A stretch of 38,280 nucleotides of DNA from assembly GCA_030428905.1 (NCBI GenBank), contig JAUIED010000032.1, forward strand, positions 1 to 38,280, read 5' to 3'. The DNA comes from Gammaproteobacteria bacterium (GTDB lineage Bacteria; Pseudomonadota; Gammaproteobacteria; Pseudomonadales; Azotimanducaceae). Made by a program: the position numbers and the translations under genes. Numbering within the stretch: the first letter of the stretch is position 1; the number at the start of each line of letters is the position of its first letter. The notes below the pieces were generated by a model, which worked only from the letters and a program-made list of their open reading frames with translations, ran no database searches and had not been told where the DNA came from. This document shows, in pieces, positions 7,686 to 15,650 of this stretch.

Positions 7686-7701
7686 GCCGCCTCCAGGCGG
7701 C
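7686..7701 (-). promoter_or_regulatory. Hairpin covering the carbamoyltransferase ribosome-binding site
   Basis: GCCGCC and GGCGGC form a 6-bp GC stem with a 4-base loop, 7 bases upstream of the ATG at 7678. On the mRNA the only Shine-Dalgarno-like sequence (AGGCGG) is part of this stem. The structure could therefore limit translation initiation. The 177-base gap 7679-7855 holds nothing else beyond an AT-rich TAATAT (7776-7771, minus) that could be a -10 box without a good -35. Confidence 0.35.
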
Positions 7702-7855
7702 GTTCCTGTGTCGTTGAGAGCGAAGATCTGAGCACAGCCCCTCCGTGGCGGCGGTTCAATCTTCACAAAGATATTAGGGCTGCTCGCGGAAAAAGAAATG
7801 TGTGCCCGTTCACAAACTTGTAATCAGTTTGTTCGGTCGTGCGGCTCGCCGGTGT

Positions 7856-9202
7856 CTACAACAGCAGACGGAACGGCGCCTCCAGGAGCTGCTTCACGGT
7901 GCGCAAAAACTCCGCCGCCGGCGCACCGTCCAGCACCCGATGGTCCCAGGTGAGCGACAGGCGCATCACTTGTGTTTTTACCGGCCGGTCGCCGTCCCAG
8001 GCAATGTCGTCGCGAATGCGATTGACGCCAAGGATGCCCGCTTGCGGCGCGTTGATGATGGGTGTGAAGGAGTCTACGCCGTACATGCCCAGCGCCGAGA
8101 CTGTGAAAGTGCCGCCCTGCAGATCGTCTGGAGACAGCTGGTTGTTGCGCGTTGCATCAGCCAGGCGTGAGGTTTCCGACGCCAGCTCCTTGACGCTGAT
8201 GCGGTTGGCGTTGCGCACCACGGGCACGATCAGCCCTTCCGGCAGGGCTACCGCCATGCCGACGTGCACGTCGCCGTGCTGGGTGATCTCGGTGTCGCCC
8301 CAGCTGGCGTTCATGAGCGGGTGCTGCTCCAGCGCCTTGGCGGCTGCGCGGATCACAAGGTCCGTATAGGTCGGCTTGATGCCTTCGTTCGCCCACTCGT
8401 CAACGAGCTGACCGCGCAGCTTGATGGCGTCGTCCATGTTGGCGTCCATGTCCATGGTGAGCTGCGCCATGGTAGAGAGGCTTTCGTGCATGCGCGCGGC
8501 GATGGTTTTGCGCATACCGCGCACCGGTACCGTCTTGCTGCCGGCAGAGGGGGCCGCTGCCGCCGCGGCTGGGGCCGCCGAGGGGTGTTGCGATGCGGCT
8601 TCTACGTCTTCTCGGGTGATACGTCCGCCGGGGCCGGTACCGCGCACGTTAGCCAGGTTCACACCAAGCTCCCGTGCCAGCTTGCGGGCGGCGGGTGATG
8701 CCGGGTTGGCCGACGCCGATTGTGCGGCGGCCTGCACGTCCGCTTCGACGATGCGCCCACCGGGGCCGCTGCCGTTGATGGCGGAGATGTCGACGTCGAG
8801 TTCCTTTGCCAGCCGTCGTGCGGCAGGCGAGGAGAGCAGGCGGTCGCCCTCGCCGAAGGTCTGGGAGGTGGCGGCTGCGGCTGCGGGCGTGGCTGCAGCG
8901 GCGGGCTGCGCAGCCGCGGGTTCCGGCGCGGCAGCGGCGCTGCCGAAATCGGCGGGAATCTCTTCACCATCGGCGAAGATGTAGCCGACAATATCGCCGG
9001 GCTTCTTCGGCTCGCCTTCCGGCACCATGTGCTTGACGGTGCCGCTGGCCTCTGCATCCACGTCGAGATTGACCTTCTCGGTTTCGAGCCGGTAAAGCAA
9101 CTCGCCTTTTTCCACGCGCGCGCCGTCGGCGATGTACCACTCTTCCACGACCCCTTCGGTCATGTTCATGCCGACTTTCACCAGATAGACTTCTGTAGGC
9201 AT
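7856..9202 (-). CDS. acoC: Dihydrolipoamide acyltransferase (E2), acetoin dehydrogenase type
   Basis: This 448-residue E2 subunit has one lipoyl domain at residues 1-80 with Lys43 in ETEKVNLD, an Ala/Pro-rich linker, and then two consecutive E3-binding (PSBD) domains at about 122-158 and 168-203, each ending SGPGGRI or TGPGGRI. A second linker follows, then the catalytic acyltransferase domain with HRVLDG (His421, Asp425). It transfers the acyl group from E1-bound TPP to CoA. The tandem PSBD is unusual; most E2 proteins have one. The start is the ATG at 9202 behind AGGAGAGGGG. It lies 13 bases after acoX and is the last gene of the aco operon. Because AcoX is present, acetoin is the most likely substrate, but another 2-oxo acid is possible. 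Confidence 0.88.
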   Translation of the reverse strand: MPTEVYLVKVGMNMTEGVVEEWYIADGARVEKGELLYRLETEKVNLDVDAEASGTVKHMVPEGEPKKPGDIVGYIFADGEEIPADFGSAAAAPEPAAAQPAAAATPAAAAATSQTFGEGDRLLSSPAARRLAKELDVDISAINGSGPGGRIVEADVQAAAQSASANPASPAARKLARELGVNLANVRGTGPGGRITREDVEAASQHPSAAPAAAAAAPSAGSKTVPVRGMRKTIAARMHESLSTMAQLTMDMDANMDDAIKLRGQLVDEWANEGIKPTYTDLVIRAAAKALEQHPLMNASWGDTEITQHGDVHVGMAVALPEGLIVPVVRNANRISVKELASETSRLADATRNNQLSPDDLQGGTFTVSALGMYGVDSFTPIINAPQAGILGVNRIRDDIAWDGDRPVKTQVMRLSLTWDHRVLDGAPAAEFLRTVKQLLEAPFRLLL

Positions 9203-9215
9203 CTGCCCCTCTCCT

Positions 9216-10193
9216 TTATTTCTTGAACGCGCCTGCGGCGGCGGCAATGGCGAGTGTTTTGTTTACATCGACGACCCTCGGCCCCGTGCGCTGCACGGTC
9301 AGCGTCGCTTTCTGGCCGGGCATCAGTCGCCTTTCGCGCTCGCCGTCGAAAGCAAGCACGCCGGGTCCTTCCACTAACACTGCCTCAGCGAATGGCAGGC
9401 TTTTCAGGCTCCGAATGCCCACCGGCCGGTAGTAGCCCGGCGCGATGGGTGCGTGCACCCGTTGGTCTGCATCGTCTGCGATCTCCAGCAGCAGGCCATG
9501 ATCGTCTGCACCGCTCACCGGTTGCAGCAGGCCGCCGAGGGTTGTGATGCCCACAGCCGCCGGCTCCGCCCGGGTCAGTACGGCAAGGGCCAGCGCTGAT
9601 GGATCGAGCAGGGCACGTGCCCCCACAAAACGCTCCCGCGACAGTACCGCGTCGATCAACGCGATATCGTCGCGCTCACCGTCGATTGTTACGTGGATAG
9701 CCTTGTGTTGCCGTGTTACCTGGTCGGCGGCAACGATGCCGGCGGCGATGAGACCGGCGGCCGCACCCGCCACGGTGGCTTCCGTGAGATTCGGAAACAC
9801 GTTGTTGGTGCCGGTGGACAGCGGAATCAGCACTGGGTCCTGCCAGCCGAGAGCGAAGGCGCGGTTGGTGCCATCTCCGCCCAGGGTGACCACCACATCG
9901 CACGCGGCGGCTTTCAGACCTCGAGCGGCAACGATCGTGTCGAAGGCGTTGCCGGTTTCCTGTGTTGGCACCGCTTTTGCGCACACACCGCCAACCTCGT
10001 CGATGGCTTTGGCGACGATGCCGTGCGGATCGTCCATAAAGAGCACCTGCGGTGCGGACAGAGCGGCAGCGCCAGCCAGCAGGCGCTGCACAATGGCCTG
10101 CTTTTCCTGGTTGTCGAACACGGACGCGCGCGCCACGAGACGCCGCACGTCCTTGCCCGACGCCGGGTTGGCGACGATGCCGAGGGTGCCCAT
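9216..10193 (-). CDS. acoX: AcoX, NAD-kinase-like protein of acetoin operons
   Basis: This 325-residue protein has the NAD-kinase/diacylglycerol-kinase fold. The GGDGTN nucleotide motif lies at 105-110 and is followed by a PLSTGTNN segment. AcoX is found in acetoin dehydrogenase operons between or beside the E1 genes, and its biochemical role is still unclear. It starts with the ATG at 10193, 10 bases after the E1-beta stop, and is followed by E2 13 bases later, so it is embedded in the operon. Its presence is the main reason for calling the surrounding dehydrogenase acetoin-type rather than pyruvate or branched-chain type. Confidence 0.85.
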   Translation of the reverse strand: MGTLGIVANPASGKDVRRLVARASVFDNQEKQAIVQRLLAGAAALSAPQVLFMDDPHGIVAKAIDEVGGVCAKAVPTQETGNAFDTIVAARGLKAAACDVVVTLGGDGTNRAFALGWQDPVLIPLSTGTNNVFPNLTEATVAGAAAGLIAAGIVAADQVTRQHKAIHVTIDGERDDIALIDAVLSRERFVGARALLDPSALALAVLTRAEPAAVGITTLGGLLQPVSGADDHGLLLEIADDADQRVHAPIAPGYYRPVGIRSLKSLPFAEAVLVEGPGVLAFDGERERRLMPGQKATLTVQRTGPRVVDVNKTLAIAAAAGAFKK

Positions 10194-10203
10194 GACCTGT
10201 CGG

Positions 10204-11202
10204 CTACAACCCGAGTTGGGTTTTGACCTCAGCGACGATGCGGTCTGCGTTGGGCACGTAGTGCGGCTCCAGGGCCGGCGAGAACGGCACCGGCGAGAAC
10301 GGCGCCCCCACGCGTGCGACCGGCGCATCCAGGTAGTCGAATGCCAGCTCCTGAATCTGCGCAGCGACTTCGCCGCCAAAGCCGCCGAAACGTACCGCCT
10401 CGTGCACGATCATGGCGCGGTGCGTCTTGCGCACGCTGGCAACGATGGTGTCGGTGTCCAACGGCTGCAGCGAACGTGCGTCGATGACCTCCGCGTCGAT
10501 GCCGAGATCCTTTAGCTTGGCCGCAGCGGCCAGCGACTCGTGCACCATACGGCCCCAGGAGACGATGGTGTAGTTGTTGCCGGGCCGCACGATGTTGGCC
10601 TTGCCCAGCGGCACGCCTTCGTTGCCTTCCGGTACTTCGCCCTGCATGCCGAGCAGCGTCTTCATCAGCACCACGATCACGGGGTTATCGTCGCGTGCAG
10701 CGCTGATGATCAGGCCCTTGGCATCTGCTGGTGTGGATGCCATGACCACTTTCAGTCCCGGCAAGTGGCATATCCACGCTTCCAGGCTCTGGCTGTGTTG
10801 CGCCGCCAGGTTGGCGCCAGCGCCGGCCATGGTGAGCATCGTTACCGGCAGGGTGGCGCGGCCGCCGAACATGTAGCGCATCTTCGCAAGCTGGTTGGCG
10901 ACCTCGTCCATGCACTCGCCAAGGAAGTCCATGAACATCAGATCGATGATCGGCCGGCAGCCGGTCGCGGCGGAGCCCACGCCCAGGCCGACGATACCCT
11001 CCTCGGAGATGGGCGTGTCGAACACACGATCCTCGCCGAAGTCCTTCTGGATGCCGGCGAAATACCCGTACACGCCGCCGGCGCCGCCGATGTCCTCACC
11101 CGCGGCGAAGGCGTTCGGTTGCTCGGAGAGCACGACGCGAATGCCTTCGTTGATGGCGCTCACGTAGGGGATGGTGCGTGGTTTTACTGCTGCTTCAGCC
11201 AT
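10204..11202 (-). CDS. acoB: TPP-dependent dehydrogenase E1 beta subunit, acetoin type
   Basis: This 332-residue transketolase-type beta subunit has the segments GEDIGGAGGVYGYF, PISEEGIVGLGVGSA and, near the end, the transketolase C-domain motif VHEAVRFGGFGGE. With E1 alpha it forms the alpha2beta2 TPP enzyme that cleaves acetoin (or a 2-oxo acid) and passes the acyl unit to the lipoyl group of E2. The ATG start lies behind GAGGAG. It is 21 bases downstream of E1 alpha and 10 bases upstream of acoX. The length and gene order alpha-beta-X-E2 fit an acetoin operon. No E3 (dihydrolipoamide dehydrogenase) gene is in the window, so a housekeeping E3 is presumably used. Confidence 0.9.
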   Translation of the reverse strand: MAEAAVKPRTIPYVSAINEGIRVVLSEQPNAFAAGEDIGGAGGVYGYFAGIQKDFGEDRVFDTPISEEGIVGLGVGSAATGCRPIIDLMFMDFLGECMDEVANQLAKMRYMFGGRATLPVTMLTMAGAGANLAAQHSQSLEAWICHLPGLKVVMASTPADAKGLIISAARDDNPVIVVLMKTLLGMQGEVPEGNEGVPLGKANIVRPGNNYTIVSWGRMVHESLAAAAKLKDLGIDAEVIDARSLQPLDTDTIVASVRKTHRAMIVHEAVRFGGFGGEVAAQIQELAFDYLDAPVARVGAPFSPVPFSPALEPHYVPNADRIVAEVKTQLGL

Positions 11203-11223
11203 GTCTGTCTCCTCTGGCGCGGC

Positions 11224-12195
11224 TCAGGCGTATACGTCTTCGGTGATCGTGGAAGGGTCCGGCAATGGACTCTCCTCGGCGTACTTGATAGCGGCCTTGA
11301 TATCGGCGGCCACCGCGTCGTGAACGGCCTGCACTGCAGCATCGTCCATCACACCCTGCTCCTTGAGGCGGGATTCGAAGAGGTCGATGGGATCCTTTTT
11401 CTTCCACTCGTCCACTTCGTCGTCGGTGCGGTAGTTCAGGCCCATCCCGCGCACGCCTACGTGATCGTAGAAGCGGTAGGTCTTGCACTCGAGCAGCGTC
11501 GGCCCCTCACCGCGGCGAGCCCGGTCGATGGCTTCACCCGCCGCTTCGTAGACCGCTACCACGTCCATGCCGTCGCACACCACGCCGGGCATGCCGTAAC
11601 CGGGCGCGCGATCGGCCACATCGACGATGGCCTGGTGGTTTTTCTGTGCGGTGTACTCGCCGTAGCCGTTGTTCTCGCACACGAACACCACCGGCAGCTT
11701 GTACAGCCCCGCCATGTTGGCGGCTTCGTGGAAGGAGCCTTCGTTGCTCGCGCCGTCGCCGAAGAAGCACACGGCCACCTGGCCGTTCTTCTGAAACTTG
11801 TTGGAGAACGCAGCACCCATGGCGATGGGCGGACCGCCGCCGACGATGCCGTTGGCGCCGAGCATGCCGACCTCGAGGTTAGAGATGTGCATGCTGCCGC
11901 CCTTGCCCTTGCAGTAGCCGGTGGCCTTGCCGAAGAGCTCTGCGAACATGCGGTCGAACTCGCCACCCTTGGCGATGAGGTGTCCGTGGCCGCGGTGTGT
12001 GGAGGTTATCTGATCCTGGTCGGAGAGGTGCACCATCACGCCCGAGGCGACCGCTTCTTCACCCACATACAGGTGCAGCGCGCCGGGAATCTTGCCGTCC
12101 TCCATGAGCTTACCTGCGGTCTCTTCGAACCTGCGGATGCGCACCATTCGCCGGTGCATGTCTTTCAGGATGTCGTCTGTGAGCGATGCCGCCAC
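11224..12195 (-). CDS. acoA: TPP-dependent dehydrogenase E1 alpha subunit, acetoin type
   Basis: This 323-residue E1 alpha subunit contains the TPP/Mg motif GDGASNEG (from 146) ending in NN at 175-176, and the segment HRGHGHLIAKG. I chose the GTG at 12195 because GGAGGGG lies 5 bases upstream. The frame is open far upstream (to 12969), but that part is antisense shadow of the P450 gene. It is the first gene of the aco operon. The palindromic element 12222-12235 is 26 bases upstream of the start and may carry the promoter and operator. The upstream P450 gene ends at 12240 on the same strand, so read-through transcription is also possible. Confidence 0.9.
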   Translation of the reverse strand: MAASLTDDILKDMHRRMVRIRRFEETAGKLMEDGKIPGALHLYVGEEAVASGVMVHLSDQDQITSTHRGHGHLIAKGGEFDRMFAELFGKATGYCKGKGGSMHISNLEVGMLGANGIVGGGPPIAMGAAFSNKFQKNGQVAVCFFGDGASNEGSFHEAANMAGLYKLPVVFVCENNGYGEYTAQKNHQAIVDVADRAPGYGMPGVVCDGMDVVAVYEAAGEAIDRARRGEGPTLLECKTYRFYDHVGVRGMGLNYRTDDEVDEWKKKDPIDLFESRLKEQGVMDDAAVQAVHDAVAADIKAAIKYAEESPLPDPSTITEDVYA

Positions 12196-12221
12196 GTGGT
12201 CCCCTCCAGTTGATTTCTTAT

Positions 12222-12235
12222 AACGCGTTACTATA
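12222..12235 (-). promoter_or_regulatory. Candidate operator/-10 element, copy 2
   Basis: Read on the minus strand this is TATAGTAACGCGTT. It is embedded in a perfect 10-base palindrome TAACGCGTTA (12221-12230). It lies between the P450 stop and the acoA start, 26 bases before the GTG. TATAGT is a good -10 hexamer, so the palindrome would cover the transcription start. The nearly identical copy at 1807-1820 suggests joint control of the aco operon and the DUF35/thiolase-like operon. Confidence 0.55.
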
Positions 12236-12239
12236 TCAC

Positions 12240-13472
12240 TCAGCGCCGCTGGAAAGTGACCTCCAACCGTTCCAGACCGCGCAGAATCATCGACGGGTGG
12301 TGGCGGAAATCGTTGGCCCCCGGCTTGAACGCCAGATTCTTCACCCGCGCGAGCAGGATGTCGAAGGTCTGCACCAGTTCTTCCCGCGCCAGGTTGGCGC
12401 CGATGCAGTGGTGGATGCCGGCGCCGAAGCCCACATGGGTGCCGGCATTGCTGCGGTGCACGTCCAGGCTGTCGGCATCGGCGTACTTGCCGGGGTCCCG
12501 GTTGGCCGCCGCGAAGCGCAGCATGATACGGCTGCCTGCCGGCAACGCAACGCCGGCCAGGGTTGTATCGCGTCGCACCACCCGGAAGAGCCCGGCGGCG
12601 GGGGATTCCAGGCGCAGAATCTCGTTGGCGAAGGTCAGCAGGCGGTCCGGGCGCCGCTCGAGCTCGGCGTACTGGTCCGGGTTGTCGATGAGCAGCTGCA
12701 CGCCGGCGGCGATGGCGTTGGTGGTGGTTTCGTTGCCCGCTACCAGAAACTGCTGTGTCAGTGACAGCATCTCCGGGACCGTGAAGCCGGCACCATCCTC
12801 GTCCCGCGCCTCCACCAGACGGGTGAGCAGGTCGTCCCGGGGCCGCGCTCGCCGTTCCTCGAGCTCTGCGACGATGTAATCCTGAAAGGACTTGATGATG
12901 CGGGCGCATTCGATCAACCGCGCATCGCTCACCATCATGCCGAGTGGATCCACAGACGCATCGGACCACGCTTTGATGTCCGGCGCCATCTGCCGTGGGA
13001 TGCCGAGCATGTCGGCGATGACCTTGATGGGGATGGGGATGGCAAACTCGGCAACAATGTCTGCCTCGCCTCGCTCGATGAAGGCGTCCAGCGTCTCGTT
13101 GACGATCTCCCGTATACCCGTGCGCAGCGTTTCGATGGCGCGCGGCCGGAATGGTTCATCCACCATCTTGCGGATGCGCGTGTGGCTCGGCGGGTCATTG
13201 GTGACCAGCGTGTTCACCGGCGGCAGCATCTGCTTGCGGATAGCCACTGCCTCTGGCGGCGGCGGGCGCATACCTTCTACTGCCTGGCTGTCCACGCTCG
13301 AGAACGTGTCTGGATCGCGAAGAATTTCTCGCATCAGGGCATAGGTAGAACAGATGTACACGCCCAGGCGCGGGTCCCAGTGCAGCGGCTCTTGGCGTAG
13401 CGCGCGATAGTAGGCGACGGGATCTTCCTGCACGTCGGCGTCGGCCAGCGACTTTTCTTCCAGCAGATTCAT
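12240..13472 (-). CDS. Cytochrome P450 (bacterial CYP, class I type)
   Basis: This 410-residue soluble P450 has the I-helix motif AGNETTT (245-251), the K-helix ExxR as EILR (284-287) and the heme-binding loop GFGAGIHHCIG with the axial thiolate Cys356. It hydroxylates an unactivated carbon using electrons from a ferredoxin and reductase, neither of which is adjacent; the nearest 2Fe-2S protein is the Rieske gene at 23761. The sequence style resembles CYPs acting on terpenoids, steroids or fatty acids, but the substrate cannot be named. The ATG at 13472 follows GGAG by 6 bases. It is divergent from the ThuA-like gene with 69 bases between starts, and upstream of the aco operon on the same strand. 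Confidence 0.93.
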   Translation of the reverse strand: MNLLEEKSLADADVQEDPVAYYRALRQEPLHWDPRLGVYICSTYALMREILRDPDTFSSVDSQAVEGMRPPPPEAVAIRKQMLPPVNTLVTNDPPSHTRIRKMVDEPFRPRAIETLRTGIREIVNETLDAFIERGEADIVAEFAIPIPIKVIADMLGIPRQMAPDIKAWSDASVDPLGMMVSDARLIECARIIKSFQDYIVAELEERRARPRDDLLTRLVEARDEDGAGFTVPEMLSLTQQFLVAGNETTTNAIAAGVQLLIDNPDQYAELERRPDRLLTFANEILRLESPAAGLFRVVRRDTTLAGVALPAGSRIMLRFAAANRDPGKYADADSLDVHRSNAGTHVGFGAGIHHCIGANLAREELVQTFDILLARVKNLAFKPGANDFRHHPSMILRGLERLEVTFQRR

Positions 13473-13541
13473 GCGCGCTCCAACCAGTCAGTTGTCGGAT
13501 CGAGTAGCATAACGCAGGGCAATCCGGGGAGAAGCGCCGTC

Positions 13542-14315
13542 GTGAAACGCATACTGCTGGTGGTGAAAGGTCATCCGTATGAACGTCAGCCGTTCTACGA
13601 CATCTTCGAAGAAATGGAGGGCGTGGATTACACGCTGGTAGAGCAGCCAGCCGCGCAGGCTCTGTTTAACCCCCGTGAGGCGGCGGGTTACGATGCTTTC
13701 GTGTGCTACGACATGCCGGGCATTGCGTTCCACCCGGACCGTGCGCCGGACTTCACCGAGCCGCCACGCCGCTATCGCGAGGGCTTCGAGGCGCTGCTGG
13801 AAGAGGGGCACGGCTTCGTGTTTCTGCATCACGCCATCGCCGGTTGGCCGGCCTGGGAGCGTTACGCGCAGATCGTCGGCGGTCGCTTCCATTACATGCC
13901 GTCACGGCTGCGCGGCAAGATGTGCCAGGACTCCGGCTATCGCCACGGCGTGACCCACACCGTACGCGTGCTCGAGGATCACCCGGTGACTGCCGGCGTG
14001 CCGGCGGAATTCGAAATCACGGATGAGCTGTATCTATCGGAGGTGTTCGAAGACGATGTGCAGCCGCTGCTGGCGAGCAGCTACGACTTCACCGCTGAGA
14101 ATTTCTACTCGGCGCGCAAGGTCGTGGAGGAACGTAAGATGTTCGACAACGAGGGTTGGGAGCACGCGCCGGGCAGCAACCTCATCGGCTGGTGCCGGGC
14201 GGAGGGCAAGAGCCGCATCGTATACCTGCAGTGTGGCGATGACCCGGTGGCGTACGCCAATCCCCACTTTCGTCGGCTGCTGGCGAACGCCATCGACTGG
14301 GTATCAAAGCGCTAG
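13542..14315 (+). CDS. ThuA-like (class I glutamine amidotransferase fold) protein
   Basis: This 257-residue protein belongs to the ThuA family, which has a flavodoxin-like amidotransferase fold. Visible family segments are ILLVVKGHPYE at the start, GFVFLHHAIAGWPAW in the middle, ITDELYLSEVF and the end IVYLQCGDDP...RRLLANAIDWV. ThuA was first linked to trehalose use in rhizobia; most relatives have no proven reaction. The GTG at 13542 is preceded by GGGGAGAA about 8 bases upstream. It is divergent from the P450. A second ThuA-like gene occurs at 24916; both share the DELYLS segment. Confidence 0.85.
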   Translation: MKRILLVVKGHPYERQPFYDIFEEMEGVDYTLVEQPAAQALFNPREAAGYDAFVCYDMPGIAFHPDRAPDFTEPPRRYREGFEALLEEGHGFVFLHHAIAGWPAWERYAQIVGGRFHYMPSRLRGKMCQDSGYRHGVTHTVRVLEDHPVTAGVPAEFEITDELYLSEVFEDDVQPLLASSYDFTAENFYSARKVVEERKMFDNEGWEHAPGSNLIGWCRAEGKSRIVYLQCGDDPVAYANPHFRRLLANAIDWVSKR

Positions 14316-14335
14316 CGCGCAGCTCACATCCCTGG

Positions 14336-15592
14336 CTATTTGGTGATCGCCTGATAGGTGAGCACCTGAAAGTCCTGGCGGATGTTGATGTGCGTGTACG
14401 GCCGCACCTGCGTCATCAGCACCGCAACCAGTTCCTCCGCCGGATCCACCCACGACAGGGTGCAGTACGCACCGCCCCAGTAGTAGGCGCCTTCGCTGAG
14501 CGGTGTGGCAGCGGCGCCGCGATCCAGCACCACGCCATAGCCGAGGCCGAAACCCATGCCCGGCCCCGGCAGCCACAGCGGCAGTTCACCGGTGTGGTTG
14601 TCAGCGATGAGCCGCACGGTGGAAGGCGCGAGCAGCTGCGCGCCGCCGAGCGAGCCCTCATTGAGCATCATCTGCTGGAAACGCAGGTAGTCCTGTACCG
14701 TGGACACCAGGCCGCCGGCGCCGCGAAAGAGTTTCTGCGGCCCCGTGATCCAGCGGCTGGCAGCACCCGCGGGATCCTGCAGCTCGATGCGGTTGTCGCC
14801 TTCTCGCGGTTTGTACTGGGCGGCCAGGCGATCCGCGTAGGAGGCATCGACATAGAAATGCGTGTCCGGCATGTCGAGCGGTTTGAAGATGCGCTCGCGC
14901 AGAAAGGCATCCAGAGGCATGCCGCTGATCACCTCCACCAGCCTACCCACCACATCGGTAGCAGCGGAGTACTCCCAGGCGCTTCCCGGCTGGTAGTTTA
15001 GAGGCAGCGTCGCCAGACGCTTGATGTAGCTTTCGAGGTCGTCCTCGGGGCGCGCCTCCATCACTGCGCGGTAGTGCTCCACGTTGCCGATGTAGTTGTT
15101 GGCGAGCCCGGCGGTGTGCGTGAGCATGTCGCGGATCTCGATGGGCCGTTCGAGCGCTACCAGCTCACCGGTGGCGCCGCTCGCGTCGCGGCTGGTCGAC
15201 ACCTGCACGTCAGCGAATTCCGGCAGAAATCGCGCGACCGGATCGCGTAGCTGAAAGCGCCCTTCCTCCCAGAGCATCATCAGGGCGACGGAAGTGATCG
15301 GTTTGGACATTGAGGCGATGCGGAACACCGTGTCGGCCTGCATGGCCTTGCCGTTCTCCACGTCCATGTCGCCCTGAACTTCCAGGTGCACCAGCTTGCC
15401 CTGCCGCATGACGGCAGTGATCACGCCGGGTACCAGGCCGTCGTCGATGTACCGCTGCATGGCGGGGGCGATGCGCGCCAGTCGTTCCTCAGACATGCCC
15501 ACGGCTTTCGGCTTCGCGGTTGGCAGACCAAGTTCGGCCATTGCCGCAGTGGCGGCGAGGGTCAAAAGCAACAGGGCGGCTCGGCGCAGCAT
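14336..15592 (-). CDS. Exported serine hydrolase, beta-lactamase / family VIII esterase-like
   Basis: This 418-residue protein has a clean signal peptide (MLRRAALLLL..., cleavage probably after AMA near residue 19). The catalytic SxxK motif is SMSK (94-97). The second motif is Tyr-Ser-Ala in WEYSAA, and the third is WGG instead of KTG, a pattern typical of family VIII carboxylesterases and class C-like serine hydrolases rather than true beta-lactamases. It acts in the periplasm or outside. The ATG at 15592 follows GAGGA. It is divergent from the SMP-30 gene (58 bases between starts) and convergent with the ThuA-like gene. The substrate is unknown: an ester, lactone or beta-lactam. Confidence 0.88.
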   Translation of the reverse strand: MLRRAALLLLTLAATAAMAELGLPTAKPKAVGMSEERLARIAPAMQRYIDDGLVPGVITAVMRQGKLVHLEVQGDMDVENGKAMQADTVFRIASMSKPITSVALMMLWEEGRFQLRDPVARFLPEFADVQVSTSRDASGATGELVALERPIEIRDMLTHTAGLANNYIGNVEHYRAVMEARPEDDLESYIKRLATLPLNYQPGSAWEYSAATDVVGRLVEVISGMPLDAFLRERIFKPLDMPDTHFYVDASYADRLAAQYKPREGDNRIELQDPAGAASRWITGPQKLFRGAGGLVSTVQDYLRFQQMMLNEGSLGGAQLLAPSTVRLIADNHTGELPLWLPGPGMGFGLGYGVVLDRGAAATPLSEGAYYWGGAYCTLSWVDPAEELVAVLMTQVRPYTHINIRQDFQVLTYQAITK

Positions 15593-15650
15593 GGCATGTC
15601 CTCGTTTACGTGCAGTAGAGTTGGCTAACGGGTAAGAGAAGGGGAAGGCT

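Noticed and set aside
10540-12213. Plus-strand open frame of 557 codons opposite the aco genes
   Set aside because: Rich in His, Val and Ala with no recognisable domain; it is the reverse of acoA and acoB, which are certain.
13511-13520. TAACGC half-site between the P450 and the ThuA-like gene
   Set aside because: Only half of the palindrome is present (TAACGCAG), so it is not called as an operator.
14305-14320. GCGCTAGCGC palindrome at the end of the first ThuA-like gene as a terminator
   Set aside because: The stem has no loop and no T-run, and it overlaps the stop codon; there is no support for termination.
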